Of a stretch of DNA of 64,000 bases, positions 57,209 through 64,000 are shown piece by piece. The notes beneath the pieces are model-generated. The model searched no databases. It had not been told where the DNA came from and was given only the letters and a program-made list of their open reading frames with translations. The position numbers were made by a program, and so were the translations under genes. Source of the DNA: Sinorhizobium fredii (GTDB taxonomy: Bacteria > Pseudomonadota > Alphaproteobacteria > Rhizobiales > Rhizobiaceae); assembly GCF_002944405.1 (NCBI RefSeq), contig NZ_CP024307.1, positions 1,880,501 through 1,944,500 of the forward strand, written 5' to 3'. The stretch's first letter is position 1; each line of letters starts with the position of its first letter.

Positions 57209-58821
57209 GGTTTGGTCCTGTGCCGCTTGCGCAAGCGGAAGGCGCAATTCTGGCGCACTCCGTCAAAACAGAGGCAGGCAAGCTGGCGAAAGGCCATCGC
57301 CTGAGCCCGGATGATCTCGCCATGCTTGACGACGCCAATATCCGGGAAGTCATCGTTGCCCGACTGGATTTCGACGATCTCACGGAAGATGAGGCCGCGA
57401 CTCGGATCGCCGCCGCCATCGCCCCGGACCATCTGCGTTTCTCGCCAGCCGCGACCGGCCGCGTCAATGTGTATGCGACAGCGCCGGGCCTTTTCGTCGC
57501 AAATGATACCATTGTCGATCAAGTGAACCGCATTGATCCGGCGATCACGCTTGCCTGTCTTGCCGACCATGTCCCCGTCAGTGCGGGTGACATGGTGGCG
57601 ACGATCAAGATCATTCCACTGGCGGTGGCGGGACATTTCGTCGAGCAAGCAGTTGCCGTGCTTCGCGCCGGCCCCGCCTTTGAAGTAAAACCCTTTGTGC
57701 CGCGACGCGCCGCCTTGATCGCAACCGAATTGCCGTCGCTGAAGCGCCAGGTAATGGACAAGACGCGTGCTGTGCTGGCGGCGCGGCTCGCTCAATCCGG
57801 CAGCAGCTTGGACACGGAGCGTCGTCTCCCTCACACCGAGACGGCCGTCGCCGGGGCGATTGCCGAACTTAAGGCTTCACACGACCTGCTGATCGTCTTC
57901 GGCGCTTCGGCCGTCGCCGACCCTGAAGATGTGGTGCCGGCCGCGATCCGGCGCGCCGGCGGGACCGTCGAGCACGTCGGCATGCCCGTCGACCCGGGCA
58001 ATCTGCTCGTTCTTGGCCGCCTGGGCGAAATCCCCGTCATCGGTGCACCCGGCTGCGCCCGCAGCCCGAAGGAAAATGGCTTCGACTGGATCCTCGACCG
58101 GCTGCTCGCCGGCGAGTGGCCGAGCCCGGCCGACATTACCGGACTCGGCGTCGGTGGTTTGCTGAAGGAGATCCCGGCGCGGCCGCAGCCGCGGGAAGCA
58201 GCAGTCAGGCCGCAGCCCGGTCCGGTCGCGATCGTCGTGCTGGCTGCCGGCCGGGCAAGCCGGATGGGACCCGCAGGGCGGCACAAACTTCTTGCCGAAT
58301 TCGATGGCGTGCCGCTCGTTCGCCGCTCAGTCGAGATGGCACTGGCCGGCGGCAAAGGCAAGGTCGTGGTGGTCACCGGCTACCGCGAGGGCGAGATCCG
58401 GGCTGCACTATCCGGCCTGCCGGTGACGTTTGCCTCGAACCCCGACTACGAGAGCGGCATGGCGTCGTCGCTCATTGCAGGTCTGTCGGCCGCGGGAGCG
58501 GAAGCGGGCGGCATGCTGGTGATGCTGGCAGACATGCCGGGTGTCACGTCGGAGCATCTCGCAACGATGATTGCGGCTTTCGACGGTGAATCGGGCAGTG
58601 CCGTCGTGCGAGCGGTTTCCGAGGGACAGCGCGGAAATCCGGTCATCCTGCCGCGATCCACCTTCGCGGCGGTACGGCACCTCGTAGGCGATGTGGGGGC
58701 GAGGGATATAATCGAAAGCTGTGGTCTTCCGGTGATCGATGTTGAACTGGGCGCCGCCGCGCGCCTCGATGTCGATACGCCCGAAGCAGTCCTGGCCGCC
58801 GGCGGCACATTGAAGGAGTGA
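57205..58821 (+). CDS. Molybdopterin-binding / MocA-like cytidylyltransferase fusion
   Basis: 538 residues. Residues 1-330 are a MoaB/MoeA-like molybdopterin-binding domain (VPLAQAEGAILAHSVKTEAG, LLIVFGASAVADPEDVVPAA, GMPVDPGNLLVLGRLGEIPV, IGAPGCARSPKENGFDW). Residues about 345-538 are an NTP transferase: VLAAGRASRMGPAGRHKLLA, VVTGYREGEIRAAL, MLVMLADMPGVTSEHLATM. MocA makes the molybdopterin-cytosine dinucleotide needed by CO dehydrogenase/aldehyde oxidase-type enzymes, so this gene tells what cofactor the target enzyme uses. Confidence 0.88.
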   Translation: MRFGPVPLAQAEGAILAHSVKTEAGKLAKGHRLSPDDLAMLDDANIREVIVARLDFDDLTEDEAATRIAAAIAPDHLRFSPAATGRVNVYATAPGLFVANDTIVDQVNRIDPAITLACLADHVPVSAGDMVATIKIIPLAVAGHFVEQAVAVLRAGPAFEVKPFVPRRAALIATELPSLKRQVMDKTRAVLAARLAQSGSSLDTERRLPHTETAVAGAIAELKASHDLLIVFGASAVADPEDVVPAAIRRAGGTVEHVGMPVDPGNLLVLGRLGEIPVIGAPGCARSPKENGFDWILDRLLAGEWPSPADITGLGVGGLLKEIPARPQPREAAVRPQPGPVAIVVLAAGRASRMGPAGRHKLLAEFDGVPLVRRSVEMALAGGKGKVVVVTGYREGEIRAALSGLPVTFASNPDYESGMASSLIAGLSAAGAEAGGMLVMLADMPGVTSEHLATMIAAFDGESGSAVVRAVSEGQRGNPVILPRSTFAAVRHLVGDVGARDIIESCGLPVIDVELGAAARLDVDTPEAVLAAGGTLKE

Positions 58822-58824
58822 GCG

Positions 58825-59142
58825 ATGGACAATCCCGCGATCGAGGAGATGTTTCAGACATTGGGTCCGATCAGCATTCGCCGCATGTTCGGCGGCAAGG
58901 GCATCTATTGCGATGGCGTCATTCTCGCCGTCGAGGTCGACGGGGAGATCCTTCTGAAGGGTGACGCCGAAACGGCTCTGCAGCTGGAGGAGGCCGGCGC
59001 CCGGCAATGGGCCTATGACGGCAAGGGCAAGCCGGTGAAAATGCCCTATTGGAGCATTCCTGATTCGGCCTATGACGATCCGGACGAGATGGCCCGCTGG
59101 GTGAAGCTGGCCTATTCAGCCGCGCTCAGGGCGAAGAAGTGA
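58825..59142 (+). CDS. TfoX N-terminal domain protein
   Basis: 105 residues: IEEMFQTLGPISIRRMFGGK, GIYCDGVILAVEVDGEILLK, MPYWSIPDSAYDDPDEMARW. This is the TfoX/Sxy N-terminal domain as a stand-alone protein. The full-length TfoX is a competence regulator in gammaproteobacteria; in rhizobia the short form has no known role. It lies 3 nt after the MocA-like gene, so in the same transcript. Confidence 0.88.
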   Translation: MDNPAIEEMFQTLGPISIRRMFGGKGIYCDGVILAVEVDGEILLKGDAETALQLEEAGARQWAYDGKGKPVKMPYWSIPDSAYDDPDEMARWVKLAYSAALRAKK

Positions 59143-59158
59143 GTGCGCGGAACAAGCC

Positions 59159-59566
59159 TTACCCAAGCGCGCGCACGGCATCCGCCGCGAAGCGGGATAG
59201 TGGCTGGGGCAGGGCGGTAAGATCGAACCAGCCTATGTGGGAAAGCTTGTCCGGTTCGGTGAGGCGCGGCTCGCCGGAAAAATCATCCGTCGCATAGATC
59301 AGCGAGATCCAGTGCTGCCGGTCGGCCTCGATCATCTGCTCGCTGATGCAGAGAAACCGCGTCGAACGGATCGAGAGGCCGCTTTCCTCTTCCGCTTCCC
59401 GGCGTGCGGCATCCTCCGCGCGCTCCATGTGGTCGACCTTGCCGCCGACGATGCTCCAGTGGCCGGCCTCCGGTGCCTTCAGGCGCCGGCAGAGAAGGAT
59501 CTTGCCGTCCCGCAAAATCGCGAGCCCGCAGCCGAGGCCCGGAAAATCGATGCCGGGGAATGCCAT
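59159..59566 (-). CDS. NUDIX hydrolase
   Basis: 135 residues. Complete Nudix box GGKVDHMERAEDAARREAEE followed by ESGL (GX5EX7REUXEEXGU). The start PGLGCGLAILRDGKILLCRR is the first strand. It hydrolyses nucleoside diphosphates linked to another group; substrate not predictable. Convergent with TfoX-N and upstream neighbour of rhlE stop. Confidence 0.9.
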   Translation of the reverse strand: MAFPGIDFPGLGCGLAILRDGKILLCRRLKAPEAGHWSIVGGKVDHMERAEDAARREAEEESGLSIRSTRFLCISEQMIEADRQHWISLIYATDDFSGEPRLTEPDKLSHIGWFDLTALPQPLSRFAADAVRALG

Positions 59567-59576
59567 GGAGCGACTG

Positions 59577-61082
59577 TCACGCCTTGCCGGCGATCAGCAT
59601 GAAGGCTGGAATCTCGTCGCCGAAGCCGACAGGCGTCGGGCCATCGTCATGATCGCGGCGGTTGCGGTTACGACGATCGCGATTGTCGTCATTGGCGGCG
59701 TTCTGCGCTCGGCCCGGACGATCGTTGCGGCTCGCATGGCTCTGCCTGTTGTCGGCACTACGTTCCGGTTTCACCGCTTCCGCCCTTTCCGCGACTGGTT
59801 CGAATTCGGTCACATTATCGACACGGGCCGTATCGGATTTATGATCGCCGCGCGCCCGGCCAGCGCGTTCCACATCTTTTTTGCGATCCCTGCGGCCGTC
59901 GCGGCCGCGCTCGCGCCGGCTGTCATGGCTTTCCATCGGCTCGGGCAGTTCGGAAAGGTCTCCGTTCATCCACTCGACCTTCTGGCCGATCAGTTTCTCG
60001 ATGGCGTCGGAGAACTTCGTGTCGCGTTTCGTCACGATCGTGAAGGAGGCGCCGGAGCGTCCCGCCCGGCCGGTACGGCCGATGCGGTGCACATAGTCTT
60101 CCGCGTGGATCGGCACATCGAAATTGAACACGTGGCTGACGTCCGGAATGTCGAGCCCGCGCGCCGCGACGTCCGAAGCAACGAGCAACTGGATATTGCC
60201 GTCCTTGAAGCTGGCCAGCATCGCCATGCGAGAGCGCTGGTCCATGTCGCCGTGCAGTGCACCAACCGAGAAGCCATGGCGGTCGAGCGAGCGGAAGAGC
60301 TCGGCGACGTCCTTCTTGCGGTTGCAGAAGATGATCGCGTTCTTGAGTTCGCCCTGAGCGCGTATGAGATCCCGCAGCACGGCGCGCTTTTCGTAATCCT
60401 TTCCGTGCGCGGCGACGAAGCGCTGCGTCACGGTGATTGCCGCCGAGGCAGGGCGGGCGACTTCCACCCGCTCAGGGTTCTGCAGGAACCGGTCGGCAAG
60501 CTTCTGGATTTCCGGCGGCATGGTTGCTGAGAAGAACAGCGTCTGCCGGGTGAAGGGAATAAGCTTCGCGATCCGCTCGATATCCGGGATGAATCCCATG
60601 TCGAGCATGCGATCGGCCTCGTCGATAACGAGGATTTCCACGCCGGTCATCAGCAGCTTGCCGCGCTCGACATGATCGAGCAGGCGGCCGGGCGTGCAGA
60701 TCAGAACGTCGGCGCCGCGCTCGAGCTTGCGGTCCTGCTCGTCGAAGGAGACGCCGCCGATCAAGAGCGCAATATTGAGCTTGTGATTCTTGCCGTACTT
60801 GTCGAAGTTCTCTGCAACCTGCGCCGCAAGCTCACGGGTAGGCTCCAGGATCAAGGTGCGCGGCATGCGTGCACGCGCGCGGCCCTTTTCCAGGAGCGTC
60901 AACATCGGCAGCACGAAGGACGCCGTCTTGCCCGTGCCGGTCTGCGCGATGCCGAGGATGTCGCGACGCTGAAGGGCCGGCGGAATGGCGCCTACTTGGA
61001 TCGGTGTCGGCGTTGTGTAGCCCGCGTCAGTAACAGCGGAGAGAACTTTTTGGCTCAGGCCAAGGTCAGCAAAATTGGTCAA
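59577..61082 (-). CDS. rhlE: DEAD-box RNA helicase, RhlE type
   Basis: 501 residues from TTG 61082; no ATG or GTG and no clear ribosome site are nearby, so the start is unusual. Motifs in order: Q motif TTPTPIQ, I AQTGTGKT, Ia EPTRELA, Ib TPGRLLD, II DEAD, III SAT, V DVAARGLDIP, VI HRIGRTGRAGR. The last 100 residues are charged and Arg/Asp/Asn-rich, typical of RhlE proteins and used to bind RNA. Likely acts in ribosome assembly and RNA turnover, often in the cold. Confidence 0.92.
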   Translation of the reverse strand: MTNFADLGLSQKVLSAVTDAGYTTPTPIQVGAIPPALQRRDILGIAQTGTGKTASFVLPMLTLLEKGRARARMPRTLILEPTRELAAQVAENFDKYGKNHKLNIALLIGGVSFDEQDRKLERGADVLICTPGRLLDHVERGKLLMTGVEILVIDEADRMLDMGFIPDIERIAKLIPFTRQTLFFSATMPPEIQKLADRFLQNPERVEVARPASAAITVTQRFVAAHGKDYEKRAVLRDLIRAQGELKNAIIFCNRKKDVAELFRSLDRHGFSVGALHGDMDQRSRMAMLASFKDGNIQLLVASDVAARGLDIPDVSHVFNFDVPIHAEDYVHRIGRTGRAGRSGASFTIVTKRDTKFSDAIEKLIGQKVEWMNGDLSELPEPMESHDSRRERGRDGRRDRKKDVERAGRARGDHKSDTARVDNVTEFEPVAERAEAVKPERSADNRQSHASRNDRPGRAQNAANDDNRDRRNRNRRDHDDGPTPVGFGDEIPAFMLIAGKA

Positions 61083-61277
61083 AGGGGAATCTGTTTCCGT
61101 TCCGGTTCAATAGAACACTGATCGATCGATGGAAAATCACCATCCTGTGGCGGCGCTCTTAAGACGAAAGGCGCCGAAAGTCAAGAAATCCAGCACGTTG
61201 ACCCTTCGCACCGTAAATGGATGCGAATCTTTTGCTTTTCTTGTCAACGGCCGACCGCGTCGACGGCGATTTATGCG

Positions 61278-62612
61278 TTAGTTCAGATAGCCGGCGAGCC
61301 TTGTACCGGCGCGTAGGAAGCGCATCGGATCGACGGCCAGGCCGTTCAGCCGGACCTCGTAGTGCAGGTGCGGACCCGTCGACCGTCCCGTGCTGCCTGA
61401 TTGGGCGATAACCTGATCGGTTTCGACCCGATCTCCGACATGCACGAGGATACTGGCGAGGTGCGCATAACGCGTCGAGACGCCGTTTCCATGGTCGATC
61501 TCGATCATGTTGCCGTAGCCGCCCGCGTGCCCGGCGGTCGTCACGGTTCCCGCTGCGGTCGAGCGAATGCGTGTGCCGGTCGCGGCGCGGAAGTCGATTC
61601 CGGCGTGGAGCGCCAATCGTCCGAGAAACGGATCCAGACGATTTCCGAAACTGCTGGTGACGTCGCTGGCCGGCGCGGGGCTTTCGAGAGGGAGCTTTCG
61701 CGCAGCGTTGCGGGTCTCCTCCAGACCGACAAGGGCGCTGTCGAGCGTGGCGAGCGACCGCTCGAAGTCGTCGTGGCTCTGCGGCTCGATATAGGGGCCG
61801 CCGACCGCCGTTCCATCGGGCGAAGCCGCAGCGGTGGAACTGGCGACGGCCTTCGGAGCCGGAAGAACGACGCCTGTACGCTCGACGATCGTCCGGATCG
61901 CTTCGGAGGTTGTCTGTGCCTTGCTCGTCAATTGCAGCACATGGGCCATCTGGTCGCGTTCGACGTCTTTCAGCGAGAGGGTCACCTTTGAAAAGATGCG
62001 ATCCGTTCGATCCGAGATCGTTCCCCCTTGGCCGTTCGACTGCGCTTGCGGCGCATAGCCCAGTGCCAAGGCCCGTGCCGGTACCACGGCCTTCTTTGCC
62101 GCGATGCCCATGATCTCTTCGATCGCCTTGATCCCGCCTGGCGCCTCGGCGCGATCCCCGTAGGCGAGGGGCTCGGCCTCCGGCAGTGCTGCCGCGTCTC
62201 CGCCCGTCGGCGGTTCGGCGTTCTCTGCCAATGTGCCGAGCCTGCCGCTGCGAGAGGCAAGCTCCAATTGCTGCTGCAGGAGCTTGTCGACCTTTTCTTC
62301 GACGATCTGCTGGTCCAGCAACTGCCGGCTCGTCACACGATCGACCTGCGCGCGAAGCGCCGTGATTCGGTCCTCGTATTCATGCTGCATGCGCGCCTGG
62401 CGCGCGATCGTGCCGCCGATCAGATCGTCGCGCAGCACGAGATAGGTGGTCGCGGCGAGATAGCCGATGCCGAAGATGCCGATGAGCGACGTGACGCCGG
62501 CGGCCATCCAGGGCCGGATCGTCATGTGACGAACCCTGTCTCCGCTCGCGAGAATCAGAACGTGACTTTCCCTGCGTTTGCCGAACCCCCGGTTTTCCGG
62601 ACGAATAGACAC
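61278..62612 (-). CDS. M23-family metallopeptidase with transmembrane anchor
   Basis: 444 residues from GTG 62612 (the N-terminal segment RRESHVLILASGDRVRHMTI is typical of this rhizobial family; ATG 62525 is the alternative). One membrane segment (TSLIGIFGIGYLAATTYLVL), a periplasmic coiled coil (EYEDRITALRAQVDRVTSRQ, VDKLLQQQLELA) and a C-terminal LytM domain: HAGIDFRAATGTRIRSTAAG, GYGNMIEIDHGNG, GSTGRSTGPHLHYEV, with the HxH zinc motif present. It cleaves peptidoglycan crosslinks or acts as a cell-division amidase activator. Confidence 0.88.
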   Translation of the reverse strand: MSIRPENRGFGKRRESHVLILASGDRVRHMTIRPWMAAGVTSLIGIFGIGYLAATTYLVLRDDLIGGTIARQARMQHEYEDRITALRAQVDRVTSRQLLDQQIVEEKVDKLLQQQLELASRSGRLGTLAENAEPPTGGDAAALPEAEPLAYGDRAEAPGGIKAIEEIMGIAAKKAVVPARALALGYAPQAQSNGQGGTISDRTDRIFSKVTLSLKDVERDQMAHVLQLTSKAQTTSEAIRTIVERTGVVLPAPKAVASSTAAASPDGTAVGGPYIEPQSHDDFERSLATLDSALVGLEETRNAARKLPLESPAPASDVTSSFGNRLDPFLGRLALHAGIDFRAATGTRIRSTAAGTVTTAGHAGGYGNMIEIDHGNGVSTRYAHLASILVHVGDRVETDQVIAQSGSTGRSTGPHLHYEVRLNGLAVDPMRFLRAGTRLAGYLN

Positions 62613-62666
62613 CCCGTCACCCCCGCCAGATGCGACCCAAACTCGCGTTTTGCCCCAAGGGTGATT

Positions 62667-62692
62667 ACACTTTATTAGGGTTAATAAAGTGT
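62667..62692. repeat. Perfect 11-bp inverted repeat
   Basis: ACACTTTATTA-GGGT-TAATAAAGTGT lies between the DUF455 stop and the M23 start. It is AT-rich in a GC-rich region and lacks a T-run, so it may be an operator for the M23 gene rather than a terminator. Confidence 0.6.
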
Positions 62693-62704
62693 TGGTGTTT
62701 TTCG

Positions 62705-63532
62705 TCAGATGTTGGTGGAGGCCGTCATCGATCGGTAGAACGACGGCGTCAGGCCGGCCTCGGCGCGCGCCACGTCGTTGAAGGGCGCCTTCAGCGGCCC
62801 GCGGAAATTCGCACGCACCAGTGCCTGGAACGTGGCGGCCGGGTCCTTCTTCTGCCTCGCGCAGAGGAAGCGGAACCATTTCGCGCCGACCGCGACGTGG
62901 CCCTTCTCGTCCTCATAGATGACGTCGAGAACGGCAGCGCTTTGATGATCGCCGGTCTCGCGCATCTTCGCCTGCAGCGCCGGAGTGACGTCCAAGCCGC
63001 GCGCCTCGAGGATGAGCGGCACGACGGCCAGCCGGGCGGTCAGATCGTTGCGCGTGTCGTGGGCCGCCTGCCACAGTCCGTCGTGGGCGGGCAGGTCGCC
63101 ATAGTCCGCGTCCAGATCGTTGAGCCTCTGCCGCACCAGGCGAAAATGCTTGGCCTCCTCGAACGCGACCTGCATCCATCCATCGAAAAAGGATTGCGGC
63201 ACGGGCTCAGTGGCGAAGCGCGCGACGATATCGAGCGCGAGATCGACGGCATTCAGTTCGATATGGGCAATGGCGTGAAGGAGGGCGATTCGGCCCTTCA
63301 ATGAGCCGAGGGAACGCCGCTTGACCTGCGTCGGCGGCGTGAGGATGGGCCTTTCCGGCCGCCCAGGCCTTGCGGGCACCGGCCGATCGAGCGGCGAGCG
63401 CAGGGAGAGCGTTCGCGCCTGCCAGCGGCGTGCGGCCTCCTGCGCGAGTTCCGTTTTGACGGTCAGGTCGCTTGCACGGATCGCTTCCACAGCGGCACCG
63501 CGCAGGCTGGTAAATTGCGGCAGCACAGCCAT
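62705..63532 (-). CDS. DUF455 ferritin-like protein
   Basis: 275 residues from MAVLPQFTSLRGAAVEAIRA. DUF455 pattern: LLHAIAHIELNAVDLALDIV, WMQVAFEEAKHFRLVRQRLN, VVPLILEARGLDVTPALQAK and VLDVIYEDEKGHVAVGAKWF. The E-x-x-H pairs (HIELNA, EEAKH, YEDEKGHV) form a diiron ferritin-like centre. From memory, related proteins include MiaE-like hydroxylases; the role in rhizobia is not known. The peroxiredoxin gene lies 4 nt upstream. Confidence 0.87.
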   Translation of the reverse strand: MAVLPQFTSLRGAAVEAIRASDLTVKTELAQEAARRWQARTLSLRSPLDRPVPARPGRPERPILTPPTQVKRRSLGSLKGRIALLHAIAHIELNAVDLALDIVARFATEPVPQSFFDGWMQVAFEEAKHFRLVRQRLNDLDADYGDLPAHDGLWQAAHDTRNDLTARLAVVPLILEARGLDVTPALQAKMRETGDHQSAAVLDVIYEDEKGHVAVGAKWFRFLCARQKKDPAATFQALVRANFRGPLKAPFNDVARAEAGLTPSFYRSMTASTNI

Positions 63533-63536
63533 CAGT

Positions 63537-64000
63537 TCAGGCAGTGCGGAGAGTTTTCGCCGCGGCGAGAACTTCCTCGGCGTGTCCCGCAACTTTAACC
63601 TTTTCCCAGACGCGGCTGATGATGCCGGCTGCATCGATCAGATAGGTTGTCCGTTCGACACCCATATACTTCCGGCCATACATGCTTTTTTCCGCCCACA
63701 CACCGTAGGCGTTGACGACGGCCTTGTCTTCGTCCGCCGCGAGCGCGACAGCGAGGTCGTGCTTCTTGGCAAAGCGGTCATGGCTCTTGACCGAGTCGGG
63801 CGAGATGCCGATCAGCGCGACACGGGCCGCGGTGAATTCCTTAGAGAGACCGGAAAACGATATCGCTTCGACGGTGCAGGTCTTGGTGTCGTCCTTGGGA
63901 TAGAAGAACAACACCACCGGCTTGCCGCGAAGCGCGGACAATGAAATCGAGCCGCCGCCGTCGCGGGCGAGCTCGAAATCCGGAGCAGGATCGCCGGGCC
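63537..64000 (-). CDS. bcp: Bcp-type peroxiredoxin (partial)
   Basis: At least 153 residues; the N-terminus is cut by the right edge. GDPAPDFELARDGGGSISLS, LRGKPVVLFFYPKDDTKTCT and VEAISFSGLSKEFTAARVAL match BCP/PrxQ peroxiredoxins, with the peroxidatic Cys in the TCT motif. The usual second Cys of PrxQ, five residues later, is replaced (EAI instead of EAC), so it is a 1-Cys enzyme or uses an external thiol. It reduces peroxides with thioredoxin. It precedes DUF455 in one transcript. Confidence 0.9.
   Translation of the reverse strand, partial: PGDPAPDFELARDGGGSISLSALRGKPVVLFFYPKDDTKTCTVEAISFSGLSKEFTAARVALIGISPDSVKSHDRFAKKHDLAVALAADEDKAVVNAYGVWAEKSMYGRKYMGVERTTYLIDAAGIISRVWEKVKVAGHAEEVLAAAKTLRTA

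Noticed and set aside
1..64000. CRISPR arrays, insertion sequences, rRNA genes
   Set aside because: No regularly spaced repeats, transposase genes or rRNA sequences were seen.

Overview
The window looks like a chromosomal segment of a rhizobium, most likely Sinorhizobium/Ensifer or a close relative. The base composition is high-GC, LexA has an alphaproteobacterial GTTC-N7-GTTC operator, and the protein content (DUF2189, DUF2259, XdhC/Cox accessory, RirA/Fur-era iron uptake genes) is typical of Rhizobiaceae. Species assignment is an inference; nothing here fixes it.

Positions 1 to about 31,260 are the right-hand part of a temperate siphovirus prophage. The left end, the integrase and the early control region lie outside the window. 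The order is: a DUF4145 gene cut by the left edge, a metallopeptidase, terminase small (DUF2280) and large subunits, a portal protein fused to an Acb1-like 2H phosphoesterase domain, protease/scaffold (DUF2213), cement and major capsid proteins, head-tail connectors, a Mu-F/SPP1-gp7-like head protein, tail completion and terminator, tail tube, frameshifted tail chaperones, tape measure with an internal lytic transglycosylase domain, distal tail proteins, NlpC/P60-like plug, tail hub and a sialidase-like tail fibre. Five small genes sit on the opposite strand between the late genes (morons). After the fibre comes a three-gene minus-strand operon: CatB-type acetyltransferase, a GT42-GT8 two-domain glycosyltransferase and a small membrane protein. 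It is a good candidate for surface-polysaccharide conversion. Next are a compact H-NS-like protein, a lysis block (amidase, lipoprotein, holin-like protein, coiled-coil membrane protein), a regulator/toxin-antitoxin-like minus-strand operon and a zinc-ribbon gene with a decayed second copy. The prophage ends at the 5' half of a tRNA-Cys(GCA) gene, flanked by inverted and direct repeats that look like integrase arm sites.

From 31.5 kb the host chromosome follows: lexA with its SOS box, a tiny lipoprotein and tRNA-Ala(CGC). A carbohydrate locus comes next (sugar isomerase-like, D-2-hydroxyacid dehydrogenase, DUF2264, LacI regulator, divergent Tat-exported solute-binding protein without permeases). 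Then a LysR regulator and an iron-siderophore-type ABC operon that contains a MATE exporter.

The rest (45.7-64 kb) is mostly core: RBBP9-like hydrolase, DUF2189 membrane protein, PilZ protein, purB, DUF2259, rpe, a P1-family peptidase, a solute-binding protein, a flavin reductase, a molybdo-hydroxylase maturation island (MoxR/CoxD-like ATPase, CoxE-like VWA protein, split XdhC, MocA-like cytidylyltransferase), TfoX-N, NUDIX, RhlE helicase, an M23 peptidase, a DUF455 ferritin-like protein and a Bcp-type peroxiredoxin cut by the right edge.
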